From: 66-474 sp036278635
Lineage (GTDB): Bacteria > Pseudomonadota > Gammaproteobacteria > Xanthomonadales > Rhodanobacteraceae
Reading direction: 5' to 3'
Assembly: GCA_036278635.1 (NCBI GenBank)
Contig: DASUKQ010000096.1
Coordinates: 1 to 25,468, forward strand
Length of the DNA stretch: 25,468 nucleotides
Shown piece by piece: positions 8,303-16,456 of the stretch (positions are counted from its first letter, which is position 1; the number at the start of each line of letters is the position of its first letter). The position numbers and the translations under genes are program-made. Below the pieces are notes generated by a model. That model worked only from the letters and a program-made list of their open reading frames with translations. It made no database searches and was not told where the DNA came from.

Positions 8303-11300
8303 TCAGTGGTCCTGCAAGGTCAGCAGGCTGGCATTGCCGCCGGCCGCGGTGGTGTTGATCGTCATGGTGCGCTCGACCGCGAAGCGCAACAGGTAATGCG
8401 GACCGCCGGCCTTGGGGCCGGTGCCCGACAGGTTTTCCCCGCCGAACGGCTGCACGCCGACCACGGCGCCGATCTGGTTGCGGTTGACGTAGGTATTGCC
8501 GACCCGCGCGCGTTGGCGAATGTACTCGACGGTGTCGTCGATGCGGCTGTGGATGCCGAGGGTCAGGCCATAACCGGTGGAATTGATCTGCTCGATCACC
8601 TGGTCGAGTTCGCTGCCCTTCCAGCGGACCACGTGCAACGCGGGACCGAAGACTTCGCGGGTCAGCAGCTTGATCGACGGAATCTCGTAAGCGCGGGGCG
8701 CGAAGAAGGTGCCGTGTTCGGCGCCCTCCGGCAGCCTGGCCATGTTGATCAGCTTCGCTTCGCCGCGCATCCGCTCGGCGTGTTCCTCCAGGATCGCACA
8801 CGAGGGCACGTCGATCACGGGGCCGACGTCGGTGGACAGCAGCGCCGGGTCGCCGACGCTCAATTCGTCCATCGCGCCCTTCAGCATCGTGATCACCCGG
8901 TCGGCGATGTCTTCCTGCACGAACAGCACGCGCGCGGCCGAGCAGCGCTGGCCCGCGGAATCGAACGCCGAGGCCATCACGTCCTTGACCAGTTGTTCCG
9001 GCAATGCCGAGGAATCGGCGATCAGTGCATTCTGGCCGCCGGTCTCGGCGATTAGCGCGGCGATCGGTGCGTCGCGCGCGGCCAGCGTACGGTTGATCGT
9101 CCAGGCGGTTTCGGTGGAACCGGTGAAACACACGCCGGCGATCCCGGGCCGCGTCAGCAGGGTCTTGCCGAGCATCGAGCCCTTGCACGGCAGGAACTGC
9201 AGCACCTTTTCGGGTATCCCGGCCTGGTGCAACAGTTTCACCGCGGCGTGGCCGATGAGCGTGGTCTGGTCGGCGGGCTTGGAGATCACGCTGTTGCCTG
9301 CGGCCAGGCCGGCCGCCACCTGGCCGGTGAAGATCGCCAGCGGGAAGTTCCACGGGCTGATGCACACGAACACCCCGCGGCCGTGCAGGTACAGTTGATT
9401 GGTTTCTCCGGTCGGGCCGGGCAGGTCCTGGGGATGGCCGAACAGCTTGCGCGCCATGGCCGCGTAGTAGCGGCACATGTCGGCGGCCTCGCGTACTTCC
9501 GAAATCGCGGCCGGGATGGTTTTGCCGGCTTCGCGCACGCACAGTGCGATCAGCTCGCCGCGATGTTCTTCCAGCAGGTCGGCGGCGCGCTCGAGGATCG
9601 TGGCGCGCTGCTCTGCGGGGGTTTCGTCCCACGCCGGCTGCGCCGCGACCGCGTTGTCGAGTGCATGCGCGATCGTCGCCGCGTCGGCGTTGCGGGATCG
9701 GCCCACCACGACGCGGCGGTCGGCCGGATTGGTGACGTCGCGTGGCGCTTCGCCGGATTGCGCGCCGGGCACCAGCGGCGCCGCGCTCCACGGGCCGGCT
9801 GTCCGGTTGACCGCCTCGGCGAGGGCCCGCAATTCGTCGTCGCTGGCAAGGTTGACGCCCATGGAATTTTTCCGGAGGTCGCCGTACAGATCGACCGGCA
9901 GGGGAATGCGTGGATGCGGAATGGACGCGAAGCCGCGCACCACTTCGCTGGGATCGCCCACCAACTGCTCCATGGGCAGGAACTCGTCCACCACGTGGTT
10001 GATGAAACTGGTGTTGGCGCCGTTTTCGAGCAGCCGGCGAACCAGATAGGGAAGCAGGTCCTTGTGGCTGCCCACCGGGGCGTACACGCGGCAGGGAACA
10101 TCCAGGTTGTCCTTGCCGATCACCTCGGCGTACAACTCGGCGCCCATGCCGTGCAGGCGCTGGTATTCGAACGGACGGCCGCGCGCGATGTGGTGGAGGG
10201 CGGCGATGGTGTGCGCGTTGTGGGTGGCGAATTGCGGGTAGATCACGTCGGCGCCGGCATCGAGCATGCGTTCCGCGCACGCGAGATAGGACACGTCGGT
10301 GTTGGGCTTGCGCGTGTACACCGGGTAGCCGGAAAGCCCCTGTTCCTGCGCCAGCTTGATTTCGGCATCCCAGTAGGCGCCCTTGACCAGGCGCACGCAC
10401 CAGCGGCGGCCGGCGGCGTGCGCGGTCTCGGCCAGCCAGTCGATCACGAACGGCGCGCGCTTCTGGTAGGCCTGCACGGCCAGGCCGAAGCCGTTCCAGC
10501 CCTCGAGCGAGGGGTCGGTGAACACCGCGTGCATCACGTCCAGCGACAGTTCCAGTCGCGCGGCTTCCTCGGCGTCGATGGTCACGGCGATGCCGCGGGC
10601 CATCGCCTGTTGGGAGAGCTCGAGGACGCGCGGGGTCAGCTCCGCAAGGATCCGGGCGCGCTCGGCGACTTCGTAACGCGGGTGCAGCGCCGACAGCTTG
10701 ACCGATATCGACGGCGCTTCCAGGACGTCGCCGGCCTTAGGATGTTTGCCCAACGCCTCGATGGCGTCGCGATAGGCCTGCATGTAGCGTTCGGCGTCCG
10801 GCGCCGTCAGCGCGGCCTCCCCCAGCATGTCGAACGAATACCGGTAGGCCGCGTTGTCTCCGCGCGTGGCGCGCTGCAGCGCGGCTCCGATGCTGCGGCC
10901 CATGATGAATTGCTGGCCCATGATGCGCATGGCCTGGCGCACGGCCATCCGGATCACGGGTTCGCCGGCGCGGTTGACCAGCCTGCGCAAGGCGGCCTGG
11001 TAGTCGCGCCGCGTGGCTTCGGGCAGCGTGACCAGGTGCCCGGTCAGCAGCAGCCCCCAGGTCGAGGCGTTGACCAGCACCGACTTGCTGGTGCCGATGT
11101 GTTTTTTCCAGTCGGCTTCGCTCAGCTTGTCGCGGATCAACTTGTCGGCGGTGTCGCTGTCGGGGATGCGCAACAATGCTTCGGCAATGCACATCAACAA
11201 CATGCCCTCGGTGCTGGACAGGTCGTATTGCTGCATGAAGGCGGCGATGGCGCTGCGCTGGTCCTGCTTGGCGCGCACGCGCCGTACCAGTTCGGCGGCG

Positions 11301-11455
11301 TGCGCTTCGATCTGCTCGCGTTCCGCGGGCAACAGTTCCGCGCGGGCCAGCAATTCGTGGACGGCGTCGGTTTCGTCACGCAGCCACGCGGCCGTGATGC
11401 GCGCACGTGCCGGGCTCGCCGGCGCGGGCAGTTCGGGGGTAAGAATTTCTGCCAT
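8303..11455 (-). CDS. putA: Bifunctional proline dehydrogenase / L-glutamate gamma-semialdehyde dehydrogenase PutA, 1050 aa
   Basis: PutA oxidises proline to P5C with FAD, then the semialdehyde to glutamate with NAD+, in one protein associated with the membrane face and quinone pool. The proline dehydrogenase barrel (about residues 90-500) shows VRLVKGAYWD, RLHGMGAELYAE and RVYAPVGSHKDLLPYLVRR with the ENGANTSF flavin/substrate region. The aldehyde dehydrogenase half (about 520-1040) has Glu804 in ETGGQN and catalytic Cys838 in AGQRCSA, with the C-terminal GGENLSGTGPKAGGPHY. At 1050 aa it lacks the N-terminal ribbon-helix-helix DNA-binding domain of E. coli PutA (1320 aa), so it should not repress its own gene. 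The start at 11455 (MAEILTPELP) is preferred over a longer frame because the promoter sits just upstream. Confidence 0.96.
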   Translation of the reverse strand: MAEILTPELPAPASPARARITAAWLRDETDAVHELLARAELLPAEREQIEAHAAELVRRVRAKQDQRSAIAAFMQQYDLSSTEGMLLMCIAEALLRIPDSDTADKLIRDKLSEADWKKHIGTSKSVLVNASTWGLLLTGHLVTLPEATRRDYQAALRRLVNRAGEPVIRMAVRQAMRIMGQQFIMGRSIGAALQRATRGDNAAYRYSFDMLGEAALTAPDAERYMQAYRDAIEALGKHPKAGDVLEAPSISVKLSALHPRYEVAERARILAELTPRVLELSQQAMARGIAVTIDAEEAARLELSLDVMHAVFTDPSLEGWNGFGLAVQAYQKRAPFVIDWLAETAHAAGRRWCVRLVKGAYWDAEIKLAQEQGLSGYPVYTRKPNTDVSYLACAERMLDAGADVIYPQFATHNAHTIAALHHIARGRPFEYQRLHGMGAELYAEVIGKDNLDVPCRVYAPVGSHKDLLPYLVRRLLENGANTSFINHVVDEFLPMEQLVGDPSEVVRGFASIPHPRIPLPVDLYGDLRKNSMGVNLASDDELRALAEAVNRTAGPWSAAPLVPGAQSGEAPRDVTNPADRRVVVGRSRNADAATIAHALDNAVAAQPAWDETPAEQRATILERAADLLEEHRGELIALCVREAGKTIPAAISEVREAADMCRYYAAMARKLFGHPQDLPGPTGETNQLYLHGRGVFVCISPWNFPLAIFTGQVAAGLAAGNSVISKPADQTTLIGHAAVKLLHQAGIPEKVLQFLPCKGSMLGKTLLTRPGIAGVCFTGSTETAWTINRTLAARDAPIAALIAETGGQNALIADSSALPEQLVKDVMASAFDSAGQRCSAARVLFVQEDIADRVITMLKGAMDELSVGDPALLSTDVGPVIDVPSCAILEEHAERMRGEAKLINMARLPEGAEHGTFFAPRAYEIPSIKLLTREVFGPALHVVRWKGSELDQVIEQINSTGYGLTLGIHSRIDDTVEYIRQRARVGNTYVNRNQIGAVVGVQPFGGENLSGTGPKAGGPHYLLRFAVERTMTINTTAAGGNASLLTLQDH

Positions 11456-11481
11456 CGGGATAAGTTGCGACGCGACCGCCC

Positions 11482-11510
11482 ATTGTACGGCTTGCGCGCG
11501 GCGACGCCAA
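11482..11510 (-). promoter_or_regulatory. Sigma-70-like promoter of putA
   Basis: On the minus strand, TTGGCG (11505-11510) and TACAAT (11482-11487) are separated by exactly 17 bp. Transcription from about 11475 would give a 20-nt leader, which supports the start codon at 11455 and argues against the longer open frame to 11542. Confidence 0.6.
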
Positions 11511-11549
11511 TGACGTGCGGCAGCCGTGGCGCATCCCGACACGGTAATC

Positions 11550-11578
11550 TTGCCGTGATGGCTTGGCGACCTTATGAT
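11550..11578 (+). promoter_or_regulatory. Sigma-70-like promoter of the DUF2244-cox operon
   Basis: TTGCCG (11550-11555), a 17-bp spacer and TATGAT (11573-11578) match the -35/-10 consensus at 4/6 and 5/6. The start point near 11585 leaves a leader of only about 10-20 nt. The putA promoter fires the other way from 40-70 bp to the left. Confidence 0.6.
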
Positions 11579-11595
11579 TCCCGGATTGCGGTACC

Positions 11596-12099
11596 GTGAA
11601 TGCCATGATCACACGTCTTCCGGTAGTGGCCGAAACCGGGCAGGTGACGTTGCTGCTGGCGCCGAACCGGGCGCTCAGCCGCGATCAGGTGCGCCGGCTG
11701 GTGTGGGAGGTGTGCATTGCGGCATTGCTGGTGGCGGGACTGGCGGCGTGGGGCGGGGACGTATTCGCGCCGTTGTTCACGTTGATCGAAATCCCGGTGG
11801 TGGCGATCGCGTTCTGGCTGGTGTGGCGTAGCGGGGATCGGGGAGAACGTATCACGCTCGATACGGATCAGATCCGGATCGAGCAGCTTCCGCCCAGGGG
11901 GCGTGCAGCAAGCACGTTTCCGGCGGCGTGGGTCAGGGTGAGCGTGTTGGAGCGCAGCGACGGGCACCAGCATGTGGTGTTGACGGCACACGGTCGCGCG
12001 CAGGAAGTGGGACGTTGCCTCGGCGACGACGAACGGATGCAATTGTCGCGGTGGTTGAGAACCTTGCTGTCCGGCCGCAGCGGCTGGCGTGAAAACTAG
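11596..12099 (+). CDS. DUF2244 family membrane protein, 167 aa
   Basis: A small inner-membrane protein with two adjacent hydrophobic helices (about residues 36-54 and 60-77), preceded by LLLAPNRALSRDQVRR and followed by a beta-rich domain containing ITLDTDQIRIEQ and WVRVSVLERSDGHQHVVLTAHGRAQEVG with an acidic-basic C-terminus. This is the DUF2244 pattern. Members are often found just upstream of coxB in proteobacteria, and here the gene ends 16 bp before coxB, so it is probably co-transcribed and linked to oxidase biogenesis; no biochemical role is established. It can start at GTG 11596 or ATG 11605 (three residues shorter). Neither has a strong ribosome site. Confidence 0.82.
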   Translation: MNAMITRLPVVAETGQVTLLLAPNRALSRDQVRRLVWEVCIAALLVAGLAAWGGDVFAPLFTLIEIPVVAIAFWLVWRSGDRGERITLDTDQIRIEQLPPRGRAASTFPAAWVRVSVLERSDGHQHVVLTAHGRAQEVGRCLGDDERMQLSRWLRTLLSGRSGWREN

Positions 12100-12115
12100 A
12101 GACGCACGGGGTGCG

Positions 12116-13042
12116 ATGACAATGAGTTCCAATAACTGCAAGCGGCGGGTCATGGGGGCGGGCGCCGTCCTCGGCGGCCTGCTGGTCTCGATGGCCGCCG
12201 CCGCCGATCCGCAACGTTGGCAGCTGAACATGCCCAAGGGTGTCACGCCGGTCTCGCACCAGATCTGGGATCTGCACATGGCCGCGTTGTGGGTCTGCGT
12301 GGCGCTTGGGATCATCGTGTTCGGCGTGATGTTCGTTGCGATGTTCCGTTTCCGGAAATCCAGGGGCGCGGTTCCCGAGACGTGGACCCACAACAGCAAG
12401 GTGGAATTTGCGTGGACGGTGATACCGGTGCTGATCCTGATCGGCCTGGCCGCACCCGCCACGATCATCACCCGCAACATGTACAACGCCACCGATGCGC
12501 AGATGACCGTCAAGGTCACGGGCTACCAGTGGCTGTGGCGCTACGATTACATCAGCTACGACGGCAAGCCCATCACCAAGGTGCCGACGATCTGGTCGCG
12601 GCTCGCCTGGGACAGCAATGCCGCGCGCCAGCTCGGCTCGGACATCGACCCGAACAGCCTCGTGGCGAAGGACGGGTTCCACGACTACCTGCTCAACGTC
12701 ACCCACCCGCTGGTGATCCCCGCCGGCGTCAAGGTGCGCTTCCTGATCACCGGCGCGGACGTGATCCACGGCTGGTGGGTGCCCGACTTCGCGGCCAAGC
12801 GCGACGCGATCCCCGGCATCATGAACGACACGTGGGCCAAGGTCGACAAGCCCGGCGTTTACCGCGGCCAGTGCTACGTGCTGTGCGGGCAGGACCACAG
12901 CGCGATGCCGGTGGTCGTCAAGGTGTTGCCGAGGGACCAGTTCAACGCCTGGCTGGCCGCGCAGGAAGATGCCGCGACCCTCGACAAGGCCGCGCGAACC
13001 GCCCAGGCGGCGCCGCCGAGACCGGCTCCGCCCAAGGGTTGA
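12116..13042 (+). CDS. coxB: Cytochrome c oxidase subunit II (CoxB), CuA-bearing
   Basis: Subunit II accepts electrons from cytochrome c at the binuclear CuA centre on the periplasmic side. A signal peptide ends near MAAAADP. Two membrane helices follow (about 50-75 and 95-120, with VEFAWTVIPVLILIGLA), then the aromatic electron-entry patch GYQWLWRYDY and the cupredoxin domain. All five side-chain CuA ligands are visible: His218 in VIHGWWVPDF, then Cys253, Cys257, His261 and Met264 in QCYVLCGQDHSAM. The residue between the cysteines that is usually Glu (CxELC), which supplies the subunit II ligand to the Mg/Mn site, is Val255. The C-terminus is an Ala/Pro-rich tail with no fused cytochrome c domain. 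The start is ATG 12116 behind ACGGGGTG; ATG 12122 or a GTG at 12089 are possible. Confidence 0.95.
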   Translation: MTMSSNNCKRRVMGAGAVLGGLLVSMAAAADPQRWQLNMPKGVTPVSHQIWDLHMAALWVCVALGIIVFGVMFVAMFRFRKSRGAVPETWTHNSKVEFAWTVIPVLILIGLAAPATIITRNMYNATDAQMTVKVTGYQWLWRYDYISYDGKPITKVPTIWSRLAWDSNAARQLGSDIDPNSLVAKDGFHDYLLNVTHPLVIPAGVKVRFLITGADVIHGWWVPDFAAKRDAIPGIMNDTWAKVDKPGVYRGQCYVLCGQDHSAMPVVVKVLPRDQFNAWLAAQEDAATLDKAARTAQAAPPRPAPPKG

Positions 13043-13092
13043 TCCCGCACCCGACGTTCGTGTAGCACAAGGCATTCCAGAGGATCCGCACC

Positions 13093-14703
13093 ATGTCCAC
13101 CACCGCGCAAGCCGTCCATTACGACGAACACCACCAGGGCTTCTTCGAGCGCTGGGTCATGTCCACCAACCACAAGGACATCGGGACCCTGTACCTGTCG
13201 TTTTCGTTCCTGATGCTGTTCGTGGGTGGCGGTTTCGCGATGCTGATCCGCGCCGAGCTGTTCGAGCCCGGACTGCAGTTGATGCAGCCATATTTCTTCA
13301 ACGAACTGACCTCGATGCACGGGCTGGTGATGATCTTCGGCGTGATCATGCCCTCGTTCGTCGGCCTTGCGAACTGGATGATCCCGATGCAGATCGGCGC
13401 GCCCGACATGGCGCTGCCGCGTTTGAACAACCTGTCGTTCTGGATCCTGCCGTTCGCCTTCATCCTGCTGCTCTCGACGTTCTTCATGCCGGGCGGCGCG
13501 CCGGCGGCCGGCTGGACGATGTATCCGCCGCTGGTGCTGCAGGGCGGCGAGTCGATCGCGTTCATGATCTTCGCGATCCACCTGATGGGCATTTCCTCGA
13601 TCCTGGGCTCGATCAACATCATCGCGACGATCCTCAACCTGCGCGCGCCGGGGGTGGACCTGTTGAAGATGCCGATGTTCTGCTGGTCGTGGCTGATCAC
13701 CTCGTTCCTGGTGATCGCCGTGATGCCGGTGCTCGCGGGCGCCGTGACGATGATGCTGTTCGACCGCTTCTTCGGCACCAACTTCTTCAACGCCGCGGCC
13801 GGCGGCGACCCGGTGATGTACCAGCACGTGTTCTGGTTCTTCGGCCACCCCGAGGTCTACATCATGATCCTGCCGGCGTTCGGGATCATCTCGGAAATCG
13901 TGCCGACGTTCTCGCGCAAGCCGCTGTTCGGCTACAAGGCGATGGTGTACGCGATCGCCTGCATCGCGTTCCTGTCGTTCATCGTGTGGGCGCACCACAT
14001 GTTCACTGTCGGCATGCCGCTTGGCGCCGAAGTGTTCTTCATGTATTCGACCATGCTGATCGCGGTGCCGACCGGCGTGAAGATCTTCAACTGGGTCACC
14101 ACGATGTGGAAGGGTTCGATGACCTTCGAGATCCCGATGCTGTGGGCGATCGCGTTCATCGTGCAGTTTTCGATCGGCGGCTTCTCGGGCGTGATGATGG
14201 CGCTGGTGCCGGCCGACTTCCAGTACAACCAGACCTACTTCATCGTCGCGCACTTCCATTACGTGCTGGCCGCCGGCGCGCTGTTCGCGATCATCGGCGC
14301 GGTCTACTACTGGTTGCCAAAATGGTCGGGTCACATGTACAGCGGTTTCTGGTCGAAGGTGCACTTCTGGTCGAGCGTGATCGGGATCAACCTGCTGTTC
14401 TTCCCGCAGCACTTCCTCGGCCTCGCCGGCATGCCGCGCCGCATCCCCGACTACAACGTCGCCTTCACCGACTGGAACATGGTGTCCTCGATTGGCGGCT
14501 TCTGGTTCGGCGCGACCCAGTTGATCCTCGTCGGCCTGGTGATCCACACCGTGTTCTTCTCCAAGGACAAGGCGACCTCGCGGGTGTGGGAACACGCCTA
14601 CGGGCTCGAATGGACGCTGCCGTCGCCGGCGCCGCACCACAGCTTCACGGTGCCGCCGGTGGTCGACGACACCCAGCTTGCACACGGGGACGTTAATCAT
14701 TGA
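13093..14703 (+). CDS. coxA: Cytochrome c oxidase subunit I (CoxA), aa3-type, 536 aa
   Basis: This is the catalytic proton-pumping subunit of an A-type heme-copper oxidase. Heme a ligands are His76 (SMHGLVMIF) and His389; heme a3 is held by His387 (VAHFHYV). CuB ligands are His252, His301 and His302 (WAHHMF), with the cross-linked Tyr256 in GHPEVY. D-channel residues Asp105 (GAPDMALPR), Asn113 and Glu254, and K-channel Lys330 (VPTGVK), are all present, so pumping looks intact. Arg pair GMPRR is conserved. The unusual part is Asn379-Gln380 (FQYNQTYFIVAHFH), seven residues before His387, where typical subunit I has His-Asp; those two bind the non-redox Mg/Mn near CuA. The gene lies 50 bp after coxB, with AGAGGATCC before its ATG. 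Confidence 0.97.
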   Translation: MSTTAQAVHYDEHHQGFFERWVMSTNHKDIGTLYLSFSFLMLFVGGGFAMLIRAELFEPGLQLMQPYFFNELTSMHGLVMIFGVIMPSFVGLANWMIPMQIGAPDMALPRLNNLSFWILPFAFILLLSTFFMPGGAPAAGWTMYPPLVLQGGESIAFMIFAIHLMGISSILGSINIIATILNLRAPGVDLLKMPMFCWSWLITSFLVIAVMPVLAGAVTMMLFDRFFGTNFFNAAAGGDPVMYQHVFWFFGHPEVYIMILPAFGIISEIVPTFSRKPLFGYKAMVYAIACIAFLSFIVWAHHMFTVGMPLGAEVFFMYSTMLIAVPTGVKIFNWVTTMWKGSMTFEIPMLWAIAFIVQFSIGGFSGVMMALVPADFQYNQTYFIVAHFHYVLAAGALFAIIGAVYYWLPKWSGHMYSGFWSKVHFWSSVIGINLLFFPQHFLGLAGMPRRIPDYNVAFTDWNMVSSIGGFWFGATQLILVGLVIHTVFFSKDKATSRVWEHAYGLEWTLPSPAPHHSFTVPPVVDDTQLAHGDVNH

Positions 14704-14813
14704 GGTGTGCGTTCATCCATGAACGCGGCTTCGTTCACCGATCGTGCAAGGTGCAGTACTTGGGAATTTGACAGATCAGAACGGCCATCCATGGCCTGAC
14801 TTTCGACAACAGC
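14704..14813. repeat. GGCCATCCATGGCC palindrome in the coxA-coxC spacer
   Basis: The 110-bp gap after coxA carries the perfect palindrome at 14783-14796. The wording around it (ATCAGA before it, GACTTTC and a CAG after it) resembles the stretch at 4710-4762 upstream of fadL, with a different spacer length. It looks like a short degenerate dispersed element rather than a coding or promoter feature. Confidence 0.4.
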
Positions 14814-14996
14814 ATGCTTCGACCCAGCGAACAAATTGATGAGGAAACGCGGGCAGGGGAGAACGATGCCGCGGCGGAGGCGCTCGCGCGCCGCAAGACC
14901 GGGGCGCGACGCACCGCGTGGATCATCGGCGTGATCGCGGTCGCGTTTTTCATTGCAAGCCTGGTGCAGGGGCACCTCGTGCATATCCCACGCTGA
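14814..14996 (+). CDS. Small single-pass membrane protein in the cox operon, 60 aa
   Basis: The peptide has an acidic, Glu/Ala-rich N-terminal half (residues 1-28), a basic patch RRKTGARR (26-33) and one hydrophobic helix (about 35-52, WIIGVIAVAFFIASLVQG), ending GHLVHIPR. Positive residues before the helix predict a cytoplasmic N-terminus. It sits between coxA and coxC, where many proteobacteria have a short membrane protein followed by the Cox11-type ctaG; here ctaG is absent and only the short protein remains. Its position and build fit the small oxidase assembly/accessory peptides annotated at this place, but I assign no function. The ribosome site is poor, which lowers confidence in the exact start. 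Confidence 0.7.
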   Translation: MLRPSEQIDEETRAGENDAAAEALARRKTGARRTAWIIGVIAVAFFIASLVQGHLVHIPR

Positions 14997-15118
14997 CGTA
15001 CCGCAGGAAGATCGATGCACCGCGGCGCGCCTCGGGGCGCCACCACACCAGACTGCGGGCAGGATGCCCGTAGCGGAATACGACCACCATCACGCCAGTC
15101 ACCGACCGGAACATTCCA

Positions 15119-15994
15119 ATGAACCAACCCGATGCCAACGTCTATTACGTCCCGCACAGCAGCCGCTGGCCGATCGTCGCGACACTCGGCATGTTCCTGT
15201 TCATGGTCGGTGCGGCGGTCTGGCTCAACGGCTACGACACTCCCGGCAAGATCGTCCTGACGATCGGTGCGCTGACCATCATCGGCATGATGTTCGGCTG
15301 GTTCGGCAACGTCATCCGCGAATCGCTGAAGGGCACCTTCAACGCGCAGGTGGACACCTCGTTCCGGATGGGGATGACCTGGTTCATCTTCTCCGAGGTG
15401 TTCTTCTTCGCCGCATTCTTCGGCGGCCTGTTCTACATCCGCACGTTCGTGGTGCCGTGGCTGGGCGGCGCCGGCACCAAGGGCGTGCTGACCAATACCT
15501 TCATCTGGCAAGGTTTCTCGGCGGCGTGGCCGACCAACGGGCCGGAAGCGCTGGGTGGCGATTTCGTCGCCACCGGGCCCTGGGGCATCCCGCTGATCAA
15601 CACCCTGTTGCTGCTGTCCTCGAGCGTCACCGTGACAATCGCGCACCATGCGTTGCGCGCCGGCAACCGCAAGCGCCTGATCGGCTTCCTCGGGCTCACG
15701 ATCCTGCTGGGCATCACGTTCCTCGGGTTGCAGGCCCACGAATACTGGGAATCCTACGTCCACTTCAACATGACGCTGCACAGCGGCATCTACGGCGCCA
15801 CGTTCTACATCCTCACCGGATTCCACGGCCTGCACGTCACCCTCGGAACCATCATGTTGTGCGTGATGTGGGCGCGTTGCGTGCGCGGCCACTTCACGCC
15901 CGACAACCATTTCGCGTTCGAGGCGGTGTCGTGGTACTGGCACTTCGTGGACGTGATCTGGCTGTGCCTGTTCCTGTTCGTCTACATCTTGTAA
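15119..15994 (+). CDS. coxC: Cytochrome c oxidase subunit III (CoxC), 291 aa
   Basis: Subunit III has seven membrane helices and stabilises the subunit I proton-uptake side. The family landmarks are RMGMTWFIFSEVFFFAAFFGG with its conserved Glu, a second conserved Glu in LGLQAHEYWE, GATFYILTGFHGLHVTLG, and the closing AFEAVSWYWHFVDVIWLCLF. A longer periplasmic loop (about residues 115-155, PWLGGAGTKGVLTN... NGPEALGGDF) separates the first two helices from the rest, as in other proteobacterial members. The ATG at 15119 follows CCGGAACATTCC. There is a 122-bp gap from the 60-aa gene, which contains a small CGGGCA/TGCCCG hairpin (15056-15070). This is the last gene of the first cox transcription unit. 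Confidence 0.96.
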   Translation: MNQPDANVYYVPHSSRWPIVATLGMFLFMVGAAVWLNGYDTPGKIVLTIGALTIIGMMFGWFGNVIRESLKGTFNAQVDTSFRMGMTWFIFSEVFFFAAFFGGLFYIRTFVVPWLGGAGTKGVLTNTFIWQGFSAAWPTNGPEALGGDFVATGPWGIPLINTLLLLSSSVTVTIAHHALRAGNRKRLIGFLGLTILLGITFLGLQAHEYWESYVHFNMTLHSGIYGATFYILTGFHGLHVTLGTIMLCVMWARCVRGHFTPDNHFAFEAVSWYWHFVDVIWLCLFLFVYIL

Positions 15995-15997
15995 AGC

Positions 15998-16160
15998 GGG
16001 ACCCGGGACCGGGGACCCGGGACCCGGTCCCGGAATAATGTGAGCCTGTTGCAGTCGCAACGGACCGCAATAAGTTCCTGGGCTCGGGTTCAATCACGAC
16101 ATACAGCATGGTTGGCCAAGCGGAACCCGTTGCATGAATGCCAACGGGTCCCCGGTCCCG
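15998..16160. repeat. GGGACC-rich inverted repeats in the coxC / DUF2909 spacer
   Basis: Between the convergent coxC and DUF2909 genes, CGGGACCGGGGACCCG (16004-16019) recurs in inverted orientation at 16145-16160. The first copy sits in a denser array that also forms CCGGGACCGG/CCGGTCCCGG (16003-16012 and 16024-16033). A separate stem, ACCCGTTG with CAACGGGT (16125-16132 and 16142-16149), overlaps the second copy. There is no T-tract. The structures could act as a bidirectional block between the two converging genes, or be remnants of a mobile palindrome. Confidence 0.55.
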
Positions 16161-16165
16161 CGCTT

Positions 16166-16390
16166 CTAACGCACGTAAATCCCGTGCGGATGCAGGACGC
16201 CGGTGTAGATTCCGATCACGATCAGGACGATCAGCAGGATCGAGAACGCAACGCGTCGCGTCAGCGCCCATACCGTGCGGCTGCTGCCGGTGCGATCGGT
16301 CATCATGAAGTACAGCGCCTGCCCCAGCTCGAAGATCACCACCAGAAACACGATGACCAGGACGATCTTGTATACGGTGGCGAATGACAT
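16166..16390 (-). CDS. DUF2909-type twin-transmembrane small protein, 74 aa
   Basis: The protein has two hydrophobic helices (about residues 7-29, YKIVLVIVFLVVIFELGQAL, and 48-66, VAFSILLIVLIVIGIYTGVL) joined by a polar loop MMTDRTGSSRTVWALTRR. This is the hairpin build of the DUF2909 'twin transmembrane' family, which is regularly found within proteobacterial cox loci and has no known activity. It is transcribed against the cox genes, converging on coxC and diverging from surf1 (66 bp between the start codons). Start ATG 16390 gives MSFATVYK; a much longer upstream frame on this strand is only an antisense shadow of surf1 and its neighbours. Confidence 0.82.
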   Translation of the reverse strand: MSFATVYKIVLVIVFLVVIFELGQALYFMMTDRTGSSRTVWALTRRVAFSILLIVLIVIGIYTGVLHPHGIYVR

Positions 16391-16456
16391 GGGCGAAGCG
16401 CGGCCGGAAAGCGCGAGTATAACGTCGCGGCGTCCCGCGACGGCACGGGGCCGCGC

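Noticed and set aside
11456..11542. Longer N-terminus for PutA, starting at 11542
   Set aside because: The putative putA promoter (11482-11510) lies within this stretch, and MAEILTPELP at 11455 is a natural start; the extension is Arg/Ala-rich and unlike PutA.
16035..16165. Possible tRNA or small RNA between coxC and DUF2909
   Set aside because: A stem (ACCCGTTG/CAACGGGT) is present, but there is no cloverleaf, anticodon arm or T-arm consensus and no promoter-terminator pair.
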